The notes beneath the pieces are model-generated. The model did no database searches. It saw only the letters and a list, made by a program, of their open reading frames with translations, and was not told where the DNA came from. This document shows positions 45,890 through 56,700 of a stretch of DNA of 64,000 nucleotides, one piece after another (position 1 is the first letter of the stretch; each line of letters opens with the position of its first letter). The position numbers and the translations under genes are program-made. This DNA comes from Ryuthela nishihirai (Eukaryota > Arthropoda > Arachnida > Araneae > Heptathelidae). The DNA is taken from contig JAWZYU010000019.1 in assembly GCA_038380435.1 (NCBI GenBank), positions 16,827,801 through 16,891,800 on the forward strand, written 5' to 3'.

Positions 45890-48278
45890 CTGCCCCTCCT
45901 TAGGTCTTTTTCGTCCCGAACAATTCTGGATTCCGAAGCTTCTTCAGTTCTTCGATAAAACGGGGCCAAACAATCCGCGCGAACCACCTTGCACTTTGAA
46001 GTTGGATGACAACGTTAATCCTGTTAACTACCGTATACGAACCTTCGCAAGGTTTCTGAAGTTTTGGAGAAGGATTTTAGTCTCTTCTTTCTATGTGGAT
46101 TGTACAGCCAGACAAGATCTCATTGATTGAAAACAGTTCCATTTGTTTTACTCTCGTATCTCGTTTGGTTCTCTCGCTTGCTAAGTTGATGTTATGTCTG
46201 ACGGAGTGGTGGATTTCTTCTAGTCGTTGTTGTAATTCTTGTACGTATTGCGGAGTGGACACAGGCATTGCTTCGGTATGGCCATATAAAAGGTCACAGG
46301 GAAGACGTAATTCTCTTCCAAACAGCATCATGGAAGGTGTCTGTCCAGTTGTTCCATGCACTGCTATTCTGTATGCCAACAAAAAAAAAGTGGTATATGG
46401 CGATCCCAGTCACGTTGATGGTCGTCGACAAACAATGCTGGATGTTGTGCAATGTCCTATTAAATCTCTCAACCATACCAACTGACTGAGGGCGTAGAGT
46501 GTTCTGATGTTCTGAATGCCTAAGAGTTGACAGATGCCTTTAAACACATTGGATTCAAAATTCCGTCCTTTGTCTGAGTGGCATTGCAAAGGTACTTCAT
46601 ACCTACTAATCAAGTTATTTATTATCATTTCTGCAACTGTTGTTGCTTCCTGATCTTGGATGGGATAGACCTCAGGCCACTTCGTGAAATAATCCATTAC
46701 CACTAATAAATAGCGATTTCCATCATCAGTCCTATGAAACGGACACATTAAATCAATGGCTATTCTCTCAAAAGTGTACCACCATTAAATGCCTGCTGCT
46801 TACCCCGACTCCTAGTCTTAGGGCCTTTCTTTGCTGCACAGGCCTCACATTCCCTACACCATCTTTCAAAGTCTGCCCTACTTTTCAGCCAATAAAATCG
46901 TTCCTTGGCTTTCGCTGATATCTTATTAACACTGAAGTGTCCTCCAGTGGCACTATCATGCACATATTTCATCACTTGTTGTAATTGGGAGCGAGGAAGG
47001 ATTATTTGTCAACGGATCAGTCGTCCATTGGGATTCTCCCAACTTCTGTGTAATAGTTCACTTCTAAGGAGTCTAGTTCACTTCTAAGGAGTCCCACTGT
47101 GCCCAATAACGTTTGGTAGTTGGACTATACCACGAGATTTGCTCCCAATTAGGTCTTATATCAGATTTTTCAATCTAATCCATTATTGGCCTTATATCTT
47201 CATCGTCTAGTTGGGCCTTTCTAATTTCTATTGGACTCCAGATGTTAGGAGTATCACTGTTTCCTTGTGTCGATGTTATTTGTCTTTGGGCATTATATCT
47301 TTAGTACCATGTTTCAACTACGCATTATTACAAGCTTACAGTTGCCAATACACGAATGTCTGGAAAGGGCATCTGCCTTCCCATGTAGTTTGCCACTTCC
47401 ATGCTCAATGGAGAAATTGTACTCTTGCAAACGCTGTATCCACCTAGCAATTTGTCCTTCAGCGTTTTTAAAGTTTAGTAGACACCTGAGTGCAGCATGA
47501 TCACTACGGATAACAAAATTTTGGCTATAGAGATAATGATGAAAATGTTCTATTGCTTTTATTATTGCTAATAGTTTTTTACGTGTGACACAATAATTCC
47601 GCTCTGGTTTGGATAGAGTTTTGCTAAAATATCCAATAACTCTTTCTTGTCCGTCTTGTTGTTATGAAAGTACAGCACCAACTCCTGTGTTTCTTGCATC
47701 AGTATCTATTATGAACTGTTGTTCAGTTTGTGGATATGCTAACACTGGTGCTGTGGAAAGAGCCTGCTTCAACTGTTGGAAGGCTACGTCACATTCGGTG
47801 GTCCACATGAACCGCTGGCCTTCCTCTGTCAAACGATTGTAATGACCTTGCGATGTTGGAGAAACCCTTGACAAATCTTCTATAGTAGGTGCAAAGTCCA
47901 ATAAAACTACGAAATCGATGAACATCTTGTGGTGGAGTCCAGTCTCTTACAGCTTCTATCTTACTAAGATCAGTCTTAATCCCTAATGTAGTGATGACAT
48001 GACCGAGATAATGAACTTTTTGCTGGAACAGAACTCTTAGTCGGTCCCAATTTACTTAGTTACCCAATTTACTTTTATCCCAATTACTCTTAGTCGGTCC
48101 CAATTTTAGCTTGGCTGCCCTAAGTTTTTCAAACACTCGACGAAGATTTCTCAAATGTTTTTCAAACTTCTTACCAAGAACAATGATGTCGTCCAAGTAA
48201 ACCAGGCAGACTTCCCAAGACAAACCTTTGAGCACCGACTCCTTAGTCGTTCAAACGTTAGTGGTTCAAACATAAGAG

Positions 48279-48506
48279 CAACACTGGTAATTCTCCTCCA
48301 ATCCATCTGCCAGCAAGAAGGCTTCCATTAGCAAAACGGGAGGAGACAGAACAACTCATAAGGGACATGGAAGCTCAAGACATTATAGAACCATCATCGA
48401 GTCCCTGGATGTCACCAGTTGTTCTTGTCAAGAAAAAGCATGGATCTACCCGATTTTGTGTGGATTACCGCAGATTGACAGAACAAAATTGATTGATTGA
48501 GAGAAC
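48279..48506 (+). repeat. Inverted duplicate within Gypsy RT, arm 1 (228 bp)
   Basis: Reverse complement of 48723-48950 over its whole length, with very few differences seen. It is in the wrong orientation relative to pol and interrupts the RT between the palm segment and the YLDD region. Confidence 0.9.
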
Positions 48507-48722
48507 AGGGCAATGTAAAGTTGCAGGGGCAATGTAAAGTCCAAATGGCATCACTTTAAACTGCCAAAGTCCATTTCCTGTAGTGAAAGCTGTTTTCTCA
48601 CGATCTTCAGGACGCATACCAACTTGCCAATAGCCATTCTTCAAGTCTAATGTCAAGAACCATTCTGACCCAGATAGAGTGTCCAGTGTATCATCAATCC
48701 TGGATAAAGGAAAGCAGTTTTT

Positions 48723-48950
48723 GTTCTCTCAATCAATCAATTTTGTTCTGTCAATCTGCGGTAATCCACACAAAATCGGGTAGATCCATGCTTTTTCTTG
48801 ACAAGAACAACTGGTGACATTCAGGGACTCGATGATGGTTCTATAATGTCTTGAGCTTCCATGTCCCTTATGAATTGTTCTGTCTCCTCCCGTTTTGCTA
48901 ATGGAAGCCTTCTTGCTGGCAGATGGATTGGAGGAGAATTACCAGTGTTG
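48723..48950 (-). repeat. Inverted duplicate within Gypsy RT, arm 2 (228 bp, native position)
   Basis: This arm is in the normal pol orientation, covering the RT fingers (PVVLVKKKHGSTRFCVDYRR). The spacer to the other arm is 216 bp. Confidence 0.9.
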
Positions 48951-49314
48951 ATCTTATGTTCTATCAGTCTATCAGGTTAGTACGGCCATAATTATTTGAT
49001 ATAGCAGAATAAATGTCGGAAAACTCTTTAAGCAGGTTCTCGACCTTAGCTGCTTGGTTTTCAGTTATTATCTTCCTTGTTTCTCTCCACAAGTCAGTAA
49101 GATGAGAGGGGATGCCTGTATGGTGTTGCTTTGAGTCAGTAACTTCTGTTGTGTTTACATTTGTTACCCAAGTAACACGTTCAGATATTGCTAATTCTTC
49201 ACCCTTTTTCAATATTCTATTGAATTTGTTACAGTTCATCACTCTGATAGGAATCTATTCTTTATCTACTTTGACTAAAAATCCTTGCAATCAGGATACC
49301 ATGACCCAAAGCTC

Positions 49315-49481
49315 CTTTACCAGGGTCATCAGTGACCGCCAAACGGAAGGCTCAAAATTTTAAAACTTTTCATTTTCATTTTAAAATCGCTTTATTACCA
49401 CTCTAACCACCAGTTAATGTATGCACATGTAAGCATGTATGGTTCTTTACCAGGGTCATCAGTGACCGCCAAACGGAAGGC
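49315..49481. repeat. 93-bp insertion flanked by 37-bp direct duplications
   Basis: CTTTACCAGGGTCATCAGTG and 17 more bases occur at 49315-49351 and 49445-49481. Between them lie 93 bp (49352-49444) that are foreign to pol: reading across the duplication once restores the pol frame (TDDPGKGALGHG). The inserted text recurs at 52655-52749 in the intron outside the element. Confidence 0.88.
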
Positions 49482-49583
49482 CCCAGAAGTCGCCGCCCAT
49501 TGTCCACGCAAGGACATTTTGCGTGAACATCGGGAGATAATTTCACTTTGTGCTGGGATTTCTGTGCACCTATACTGTGGATC

Positions 49584-49591
49584 ATCTATAC
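49584..49591 (+). repeat. hAT target-site duplication (left)
   Basis: ATCTATAC, identical to 52195-52202; 8 bp is diagnostic of hAT insertion. Confidence 0.93.
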
Positions 49592-49860
49592 CAGACGTCG
49601 GCAACCTTTTTTGGCTGCGGGTCAAAATCAACCAAAATGTGACTATTAAGAAGACAGTTCGGGTCAATGGGTATTTTCATTTTAAAACAGTCCGTTAGTG
49701 AATAATAAGATAAATTTTATTGAGAAAACTATTACAATATGCTTTTAAACTCAAAACATAAAAAAGATTATAATTCTAATTATTATAAAAACAAATATAA
49801 TTGTCAAGTTTTAGTTCATTAATAATTTATGAACTTTATTTATAAGCGTTCTCTTCGTTA

Positions 49861-51718
49861 TCAATGGCTCCCCTGATGCTGAATTTGTGACGTCAATTTA
49901 GTCAAGTCTGGTTCATACTTAGTCACCTTAAGACGAATACAAGCGTCTGAATTTTCGGTACTTAATCTGCTTAAAATAAATTTCTTGTGTGAAAATATTT
50001 TTTCACATTTATAAGTAGAACCGAACGCGGACAAAATGTCAAAGCCAATTTTTTTCAAAGATGAAAACTTCGTAGGAAGTGATGCCCAACACGATGATAT
50101 CATGAGAAGTTGATTATCTTCCGTGTTTTCTGAGTCTTTCCGCAATGTCTTGAATTTGTCCGTCCACAACGTTGAATGAAATTTAAAATCAATCATTTCT
50201 AAACTTAAATTGTCAATTTTAAGATATTCAAAATACTGCAAATCTAAAACATTTTCCTCTATTTCGTTGGGCTTTATTATAAATGTAAACATTTCGCCGT
50301 GCTTCTTAAAAATTTGAAATCTACTTTCAAATTCACTTTTAATCTTCAAAACACAACTTTCGAACATATTTAGATTGCTTTCATCGATATTTTCTTTCTC
50401 ATGTTAGCTTTTTAGTAAGGGAAAGAAAAGAAATATTTTAGTTTTAATGTCAGTTTCAAATAATATTAATTTCGAACAAAAACTCTTCCATTCCTCGTAC
50501 ATTTTCAAAATTGTGTGGTTATTTCCTTGGAGTCGTACGTTGAAATCATTATAATGGTTCATTATGTCTGTTAAGAACAAAAGTCTTAAAAACCATTGTT
50601 TATCATTGAGCTCGAGATCATTTTCACCGATTTCGTAAAGAAATATTTGCATATCATCAAAGCACTCTACAAATCTATTAAGAACTTTGCCTCGACTTAA
50701 CCATCGTACTTCAGCATGTAACAGTAAACCTCCATATTTCGATTCAATTTCCTCCAAAACAGCTTCGAAGCGCCTTGTGTTAATGCAGATCGTGCTACTA
50801 TTATGTTTACGATCTTAACAACCTTTTCCATTACATCCTTAAGTTGTTACGTAGATGCCTTTGCAAATAAATTTTCTTCATGTATGATACAATGGAACGA
50901 TAAAAGTGGGCGGCCAAGTTCATTTTCCATTAGTTTCACAAAACCAACATTTTTTCCTCTCATAGCTGTAGCACCATCAGTTATGGAAAACAATTTACTT
51001 TTTAAATCCAATATTTTCCCATTTTTGAAATTTGTAAACTCTTGTACTTGACGGAAAATATCAATGCCTTTGGTCGTGCCATTCATTGAAGCAAGAACGC
51101 ATAGTTCTTCATTGACGTTCGAACCATTTATTGATGCAAATCTAATAATAATTGCCAGCCTAGCCATACTATTTATATCGGTACTTTCATCGAGTGCAAT
51201 GCTAATTACGTCACTAGATAACAAATCATTTTTGACCTGTGCGTCAATATTTTTTGCCATATCTTCAATGCGACGCTGAACTGTTCTGGCCGACAATGGC
51301 ATTTCTTTAATTCTCTCAATTATTTGTTTTTTATTTGTGAAGTCATTGAATAAATGTTCGGAACAATTTATGAATGCGTTTTTCAAAACTTCGCCGTCTG
51401 TTAACGGTTTTCCGTTGGTACCAATACTAAGAGCTGCAATAAAGCTGGCAGATGTAGCGTAATTGTGGCTGGTAGCAAATCTCTTCAAAAATTTATTTTA
51501 CCATAATGTAATACACGTTTAGCAAGGTATTCATATTTTTCATTTCGCATTTCACTCACATCTTTATGTTTTAAAGAAAAGTGTCGCTCAATTTGTGTCC
51601 TGGCGGTAATTATATCTGTACATAAAGTACATATCAATTTGTCACCATTTTCCATACATCCATACTTTTCAGTCCACACATCTTGAAATAATCTCTTTTT
51701 TGCTTTTTGTTTGTCCAT
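49861..51718 (-). pseudogene. hAT transposase (ZBED5/SCAND3-like family), broken
   Basis: Reads from ATG at 51718. An N-terminal BED-like zinc finger shows CTLCTDIITARTQIERHFSLKH (CxxC...HxxxxH), then SARTVQRRIEDMAKNIDAQV, the catalytic-region ALDESTDINSMARLAI, SITDGATAMRGKNVGF and FHCIIHEENLFAK, then EVRWLSRGKVLNRF, and at the C-terminus the hAT dimerisation-like segment CEKIFSHKKFILSRL. One base is lost at about 51487 (KINF to KRFATSH), another shift lies near 50800, and an in-frame stop is at 50404-50406. The family is known from domesticated vertebrate relatives; the role here was transposition. Confidence 0.88.
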
Positions 51719-51792
51719 GGTAATAAAAATAATAATTATTTCGCTTAGGTAACTGTTCTCGCGCTTCTGAACTACTGTTTATTCACCTGAAA

Positions 51793-51941
51793 GACGAAGT
51801 AAACGTAGACAAGAGTAGATGCGTGATCAGCAGGTGGGCAGGGCTCCTATTGGTCGGCTGCAGGTGGCACGCAGTCAGAGAGCCCAGCCGACCAATAGGA
51901 GCCCTGATCACACATCTACTCTTGTTTACATCTACTTCGTC
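51793..51941. repeat. Imperfect 150-bp hairpin in the hAT 5' region
   Basis: GACGAAGTAAACGTAGACAA and GGGCTCCTATTGGTCGGCTG on the left pair with CAGCCGACCAATAGGAGCCC and TTGTTTACATCTACTTCGTC on the right around a ~25-nt centre. It sits between the transposase start (51718) and the right terminus. Confidence 0.9.
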
Positions 51942-52199
51942 TTTAACGTGAGTAAAACAGATTGAGGTTAGTTCGGATAATGTCGCTGTATTCCGCCATG
52001 TTCATTTCTGCAACTTTGTAATCAAACCAAAATGTTAATCTTATTATTTATACTTCCTCAAAGTGTTTGTTTCATGTTTATGTTTTATAATTTATTTTTA
52101 TATATTATACGTTATTTGCGGAACTCAAGTGGGTCACTTGAAATTATCAAATGGGTCACTTGGTGACCCGCGGGTCATAGGTTGCCGACGCCTGATCTA

Positions 52200-52492
52200 T
52201 ACCGTGGTCACACTTGATAAAGAATCAGATGTTCGGCTAAGCAGAGGGATCTCTTCTGCCTTATATATGAGTAGGCTGTCACTGGGTCTAATGCTGAATC
52301 TGTTTCTTTAGGAAATCAATGCCTAATATGCATTCATCGTAGATGTCAGCGATGTAAACAGGATGGCGTACCAGACAGCTACCAACTCTGATGTTGAGTT
52401 CCACTTTCCATGGACTTTAGCACGATATCCAATGACTGTTGTAGGGTTATATTATAGACTGCCTAGCATTACAGTTTGGGTGAGGTATATCT
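52200..52492 (-). pseudogene. Gypsy protease remnant
   Basis: The minus strand reads GSCLVRHPVYIADIYDECIL then GIDFLKKQIQH, the C-terminal flap/ILGxDFL end of retropepsins. The D-(S/T)-G active site should lie upstream but is missing: sequence passes directly into the 37-bp LTR remnant (52493-52529). Confidence 0.8.
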
Positions 52493-52533
52493 TCACAAGT
52501 TCATTGTAGCACGTTCATCTGTCATAACAATAT

Positions 52534-53582
52534 AATAGCATTGTCAAAGAATAAATCTTGTATAAACCAAGATATCGCGTAGCAAAATACTAAAACACTG
52601 CCAGTTCGGTAGAATGGGGGAAAAAGTGGGAAAATTTAATAAACATTCACGTGTATTTTAAAACTTTTTATTTTCATTTTAAAATTTTTGCTCGCTTTAT
52701 TACCACTCTAACCACCAGTTAATGTATGCACATATAAGCATGTATGGTTCAAGGATATATGGCTCCGATGGTTCAAGGATGCTTGTATGCGCTTGATTCG
52801 ATAACTCATGATATTTATACAGGAACCTGTGATAAGGGAGCACATTGGTCAGTCGCGCATGCTAAACAACGTTGGTTGTGTTTGCTCTTTTTTCTTTAGA
52901 TGTTATTGTTTAATGTGTTGTTAATTTTCTTAATTATTTTGTATTTCGCGTGGTCTTGAAAATGAGCAGAGAAGAAACGGAATGTACTTTTCGTACGGAA
53001 CTATAACTTAAAAAATTTCCGTTTGTTAAAATTTCAAAACTCGATAGGGTAGTGTATTGCGAAGAATGTCGTTTATTGTTTTTTCATTGGTCACAGCGGA
53101 TAGTCTGACATTAAAACTAAAGGGATCATAAGTCCCGAGTTTCAGGGCCTTTTGTACAAAAGTGTCCTGCTTTTGCGTAAAACAAAAATGGTGCATTTTG
53201 TATAATAAGTGTGTCCTATTATGCATGGGACACACTTATTTCTTCATCAAGATTATTTTAGACCATTGTCTCTGCGTATAACTCATTATAAACAAACTTT
53301 CAATATGAATAAATTTCCACCTATTTATTATGGCTGTTAATCTTATTGTCTAGTTAATGATACCCATCCAGAATCATTTGTAAATCAATTTGTGGATGCT
53401 AGCTTTTATTTAGAGTTCTAAGCAAAATGGTATTCATTGTAAAAGATGAGATGGTTGAAAGGATGAGATACACGAATGATTCGGGCATCCCTCTTTGAAT
53501 TATTCTCTATTTGAAATCTAATTTTGTTTCGTAATTTGTACCTTTTATCAATGGTTTGTTTTCGTTCTGTGGTCATATTTAG
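52534..53582. other. DPYD: Intron outside the Gypsy element
   Basis: It holds the 52655-52749 copy of the 93-bp segment. Otherwise there is no recognised element or ORF. Confidence 0.6.
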
Positions 53583-53747
53583 GATATCGTCACGAATGTC
53601 TCTCCCCGCATCATCCGAGGAACTACGTCAGGTCATATGTTCGGCCCAGGTCAAGGTTCCTTCCTGAACATCGAGCTTGTTAGCGAAAAGACGGCTGCTT
53701 ATTGGCTGCAGAGTATTAGAGAGTTGAAGAAAGATTTCCCCGAACAT
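53583..53747 (+). CDS. DPYD: DPYD exon (~residues 581-635), last exon in window
   Basis: A 55-codon exon, acceptor ATTTAG and donor GTAAGT, beginning [20 protein letters not shown] and ending [27 protein letters not shown] carries the asparagine matching human N609, which binds the pyrimidine ring. It is phase 0 at both ends. The following exon (human IVIASIMCSYNKNDW) was looked for and not seen before 64000, so the next intron exceeds 10.2 kb. Confidence 0.96.
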
Positions 53748-53872
53748 GTAAGTACTGAAAGCGAAAATATCTGCATCTTCGGAATTAATGGCAACTTTAA
53801 AATAATAGGAACTTAATCTTGTTATTTACACGTTTATACATGCTATTACTTAGTCATCTATTTAGTAAACAT

Positions 53873-54010
53873 ATGCTACTGCCTTCCCACTCATGTTACT
53901 GCCTTCCCACTCATGCTACTGCCTTCCCTCTCATGTTACTGCCTTCCCACTCATGTTACTAGCTTCCCGTTTATATTATTAACTTTCCGCTCATGTTACA
54001 ATCTTTCCAC
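53873..54010. repeat. 20-bp minisatellite, about 7 units
   Basis: Units of GCCTTCCCACTCATGTTACT, the first four almost identical and the later ones diverging, 130 bp after the last exon. Confidence 0.93.
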
Positions 54011-54798
54011 TTTCCATGCTTGTAAATACAATTACTAGACAAAAAGAAGGAACATTTCATGTTATGTCAATAGACAGTGACATACTGTGGAGTGGCAGAC
54101 AATGAGAATGTGGAGAAATTATCCAAGGAAGTATCAACTTAGAAGCAACTACTGCAACTTGACTGTCATTTTTCATTTGTCATAAAAGGGAAAATGAAGG
54201 AAAAGAAATTCAAGAACTTACCATTGTTTGTTTTAAGTATACATATTTACATATATACATATTTGAAACATATACTTACATATATACATATTTGATATTT
54301 ATATATTTTATTATAAAATTTATATAAATTATAAAAAATTCATATAAATATTTATATATTTATATATTCAATATACATATTTGAAATTTCGTTCTCCGAT
54401 TAACTTTAGATTTTATCTTGATGAAAATATTTCATTTTTTAAACGATATCATTTCGCAAGGTGTTATTAAAATCATAAGGTCGTGTGTAAGAACAGCTGC
54501 ACTAAACAACTAACTTTTCAAAATAAAGGAAACCAGTCTGATCTTTGTAACACCTGTAAAGAGATTTTTTTTTGTCTTGCTAAATTCTGAAGAGTATAAA
54601 ATGAAGCACGAATATTATTTTCTAAGCACTACAATAAAAACTCAAATTAATCGAATTTACACTACAGAATATTTTAAATCACGATATTCTTTTTTCTAAA
54701 TTGGTCATCTACCATCGTTGCGATTTCTAACAGCATCTGAAGAATCATATCCCGTTTCACTTAAGTCGAGGCTTGATGTAACCAAACAGCTCTTTGCC
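54011..54798. other. DPYD: Intron, AT-rich
   Basis: A TATACATATTTGA/TATTTATATA low-complexity patch lies at 54240-54390; nothing else was recognised. Confidence 0.6.
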
Positions 54799-54807
54799 TA
54801 TTGGCTA

Positions 54808-55197
54808 GGGGCGGGGGTGGCTCAGTCGGTAGCGCGCCAGGCTCGTAATCTGTAGTTCCCAGGTTCGAGTCCCAGCTGGGTCAGCGTTGAGATTTATCTC
54901 CGCAAAATTCCCCGCCCTGCCCACGGTCAGTAGGGGACACCGATGGGCTTGGAAAGGCCGCCGTCCGTCGGATGGGACGTTAAGCCGTGGCCCCGTGTGC
55001 GGGAGAGCCATACCCTGTGCACGTTAAAGAACACGCTGGATGGCTTTGACGGGAGGCTACCATCTGTCTCCCAACAGCTGTTCCAGTGGGTCCCCTCCCC
55101 CAACCTTCTCTGAGCCTTCGGGGTCCATGTGACCTGGCCATTTAGCCCATGGTGTGCAAAAAAGTGCCGCTCAGAGGTAAAACAACCCAACCCAACC
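54808..55197 (+). repeat. SINE family 1, full-length, young copy
   Basis: 390 bp, the cleanest copy in the window. A box GGCTCAGTCGGTAGCGCGCC, B box GGTTCGAGTCCC, tail AACAACCCAACCCAACC. The duplication TATTGGCTA / TATTCGCTA flanks it (54799-54807, 55198-55206). Open frames across it are shadows. Confidence 0.93.
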
Positions 55198-55531
55198 TAT
55201 TCGCTAAAGACCCATCACTACACCTAGAAGTATATTTGTTCGCGTAAAAAAATAATGTGAAGATTTTTCGGATTTATTGATTTCAACAAAGAAATTGTCA
55301 GTAAAAATAAATTTAATCTACGTTTATTTGGTTGCTTGATTCACTTAACAATACTGTATTAGCACTTAAAACTAACAATGATAAGATTTATGAATTGGAA
55401 CATGAAATACGGAACTGAAATCACCAACTCTCGAAGAAAACAAGAGACAGCATCAGTGGCGCATTTGTGTGCAGGCAAAATGGCATACACAACGGAAGTT
55501 GCTTGCAATTTTTTTAATTTTTTTTTTTAAA

Positions 55532-55722
55532 TACCCCCTCAAGCAGCTGCTTGCCACAGAGGTCTGACAGGAGCCTGTCAGTTTATATGCCAGAGTAGAA
55601 GGTCTGAGAGGATGGCAGGACCTCAGCAGAAAAACAACACTAACATCCATACCTTACCCGGGGCTCGAACCCAGGTCCCGTAGATCAGTACTCAAGCGCG
55701 CTAACCACTCGGCCACGGGACG
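55532..55722 (-). repeat. SINE family 2 copy, minus strand
   Basis: The reverse strand gives CGTCCCGTGGCCGAGTGGTT, B box TGGGTTCGAGCCCCGGGTAA, and the family body ending CAAGCAGCTGCTTGAGGGGG, with a T-rich tail at 55500-55531. The flanks GCAAT suggest a short target duplication. Confidence 0.87.
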
Positions 55723-56257
55723 GTTCGCAATAAAAGGAACTGTATGCTAAATTTTTGAAAATATATGTCTCTAAAAGTGTTTGATTCAAGTCCGATATTC
55801 CGATATTCCAGGTAAGAACTGCAAATAATTAACGGTTGCGAAAGTGAGATCAAATTGCCTTGGCAGCTATCAGGATACAAGTTCAAGAATTTTCATCAGA
55901 AATAAAGTGCTGAAATTAAACAATACACTAATATTGTTTAATAATTGTAATATATTAATATTGTTATTAGTATATTTTTATATCCTAATTGGCCTAATGT
56001 CAATTAATATAATAAATTTATATACTAATTTGCCTAATTTCAATTTAACATTATACAGATACGGCTTTAGATTTTCCACTTGCAAAAGCGAAGTTGCTTT
56101 AACTCAATAATCACTATAATGACATGAAGACGAAATTATTTACGGCAAATTAAAGCATTTCTTCGAAGTTAAATTAAATTTACTATTCAGATGAAATTTG
56201 CGCAATTCACCCGTTTCTAAAGTGAAGATGGAATAAGTGAAGAATTTTTTAAAAATA

Positions 56258-56700
56258 CACTGAGAGGCCAGTTTATTATGTACACTTATCTAGTAGCGTG
56301 TTGTGTGCCTCTTTTGGCTTTCAGAACAGTCTGAATTCGTCGGGACATGGAACTTATTAGATGCTCGATGCGTTGTGCAGGAATGTTGTATCATGCGGAA
56401 ATGATTGTGTCGCGCAGTTGCTGCAAATTGGACGGTGGCACAGTCTGGCAGGGAACATCCCTTATCATCTTATCCCAAAGATGCTCGGTAGGGTTTAGAT
56501 TTGGGGACATGTGCATGTACAGTGTTAGTTTACTGGCTGGGTTGTAGAAACTTGGGTGGCGTTTCATCAGGATCATTCGCTGAACTGGCATCTGATTCTT
56601 GAGAAGCAGGTGATATCGTGGGTTGAGAAGACGTGAAATGCGTAAAAGGCGACAGCAATATGCGACGAGTAGACTTGCCGTATCTATCAGGTCGTACATT
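56258..56700 (-). mobile_element. Tc1-like transposon, 3' fragment
   Basis: It begins after TA with CACTGAGAGGCCAGTTTATT. The minus strand reads SPNLNPTEHLWDKMIRDVP, containing the catalytic E region of Tc1 transposases, then PPSNLQQLRDTIISAWYNIP and the C-terminus. Upstream of this (56530-56700) homology fades. The other terminus was not found. Confidence 0.72.

Larger units (their letters stand above)
46077..49583 (-). pseudogene. Gypsy pol: RT, RNase H, integrase (broken)
   Basis: The minus strand shows an RT N-terminal region (49.58-48.96 kb), palm segment LDLKNGYWQVGMRPEDREKT with FKVMPFGL (48656-48520), then the catalytic YLDD in VCLVYLDDIIVLG (about 48220-48185). RNase H start TTECDVAFQQLKQALSTAPV and FIIDTDARNTGVGAVLS lie at 47820-47662. 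The integrase has an H-H-C-C zinc finger with WCRECEACAAKK (about 46860), core D in VVMDYFTKWPEV, D in CHSDKGRNFE, and E in MVERFNRTL in another frame (46476). Several frameshifts, the 228-bp inverted insert (48279-48506) and the 93-bp insert (49352-49444) disrupt it. Confidence 0.85.
49592..52194 (-). mobile_element. hAT (Charlie-like) DNA transposon, 2603 bp, inside the Gypsy element
   Basis: Terminal inverted repeats CAGACGTCGGCAACCT and, from the right end, CAGGCGTCGGCAACCT, followed on both sides by GCGGGTCA text. It has 8-bp target duplications. One minus-strand transposase gene, now broken, fills most of it. It entered the Gypsy element after the latter had inserted: the Gypsy text reads across the two target copies as ATCTATACCGTGG. 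Confidence 0.94.
45198..52529 (-). mobile_element. Ty3/Gypsy-type LTR retrotransposon, rearranged, with a nested hAT
   Basis: A minus-strand element bounded by TGTTATGA on the left and TCATAACA on the right, the TG...CA ends of its LTRs. The order on the minus strand is remnant 5' LTR (37 bp), protease remnant, RT, RNase H, integrase, polypurine tract, full 3' LTR. The rest of the 5' LTR, the primer-binding site and gag are missing. Without the 2.6-kb hAT it is 4.7 kb. It carries an inverted duplication in RT and a 93-bp foreign insertion. Not mobile. Confidence 0.87.
2274..53747 (+). other. DPYD: DPYD gene span, eleven internal exons (5' and 3' ends outside window)
   Basis: Dihydropyrimidine dehydrogenase (NADP+) catalyses the first and rate-limiting step of uracil and thymine breakdown in the cytosol, as a flavo-iron-sulfur homodimer. 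Eleven exons with conserved splice sites join in phase into about 557 residues, colinear with human residues 79-635. Introns are 587, 15995, 5422, 3616, 6061, 995, 947, 5022, 2464 and 8693 bp, and the next one exceeds 10 kb. All fixed cofactor positions checked are present: the cysteines matching human C79/C82/C87/C91 and C130/C136/C140, Q156, K574 and N609. The exons are far more conserved than the surrounding DNA and carry no stop or frameshift, so the gene looks functional. The start codon, residues before about 79, the active-site cysteine loop and the C-terminal Fe-S domain are not in the window. Confidence 0.96.

Noticed and set aside
54805..55190. Minus-strand ORFs (e.g. TVGRAGNFAEINLNADPAGT) also seen at 21708, 25018 and 29198
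   Set aside because: They are translations of SINE family 1, repeated wherever the SINE occurs.
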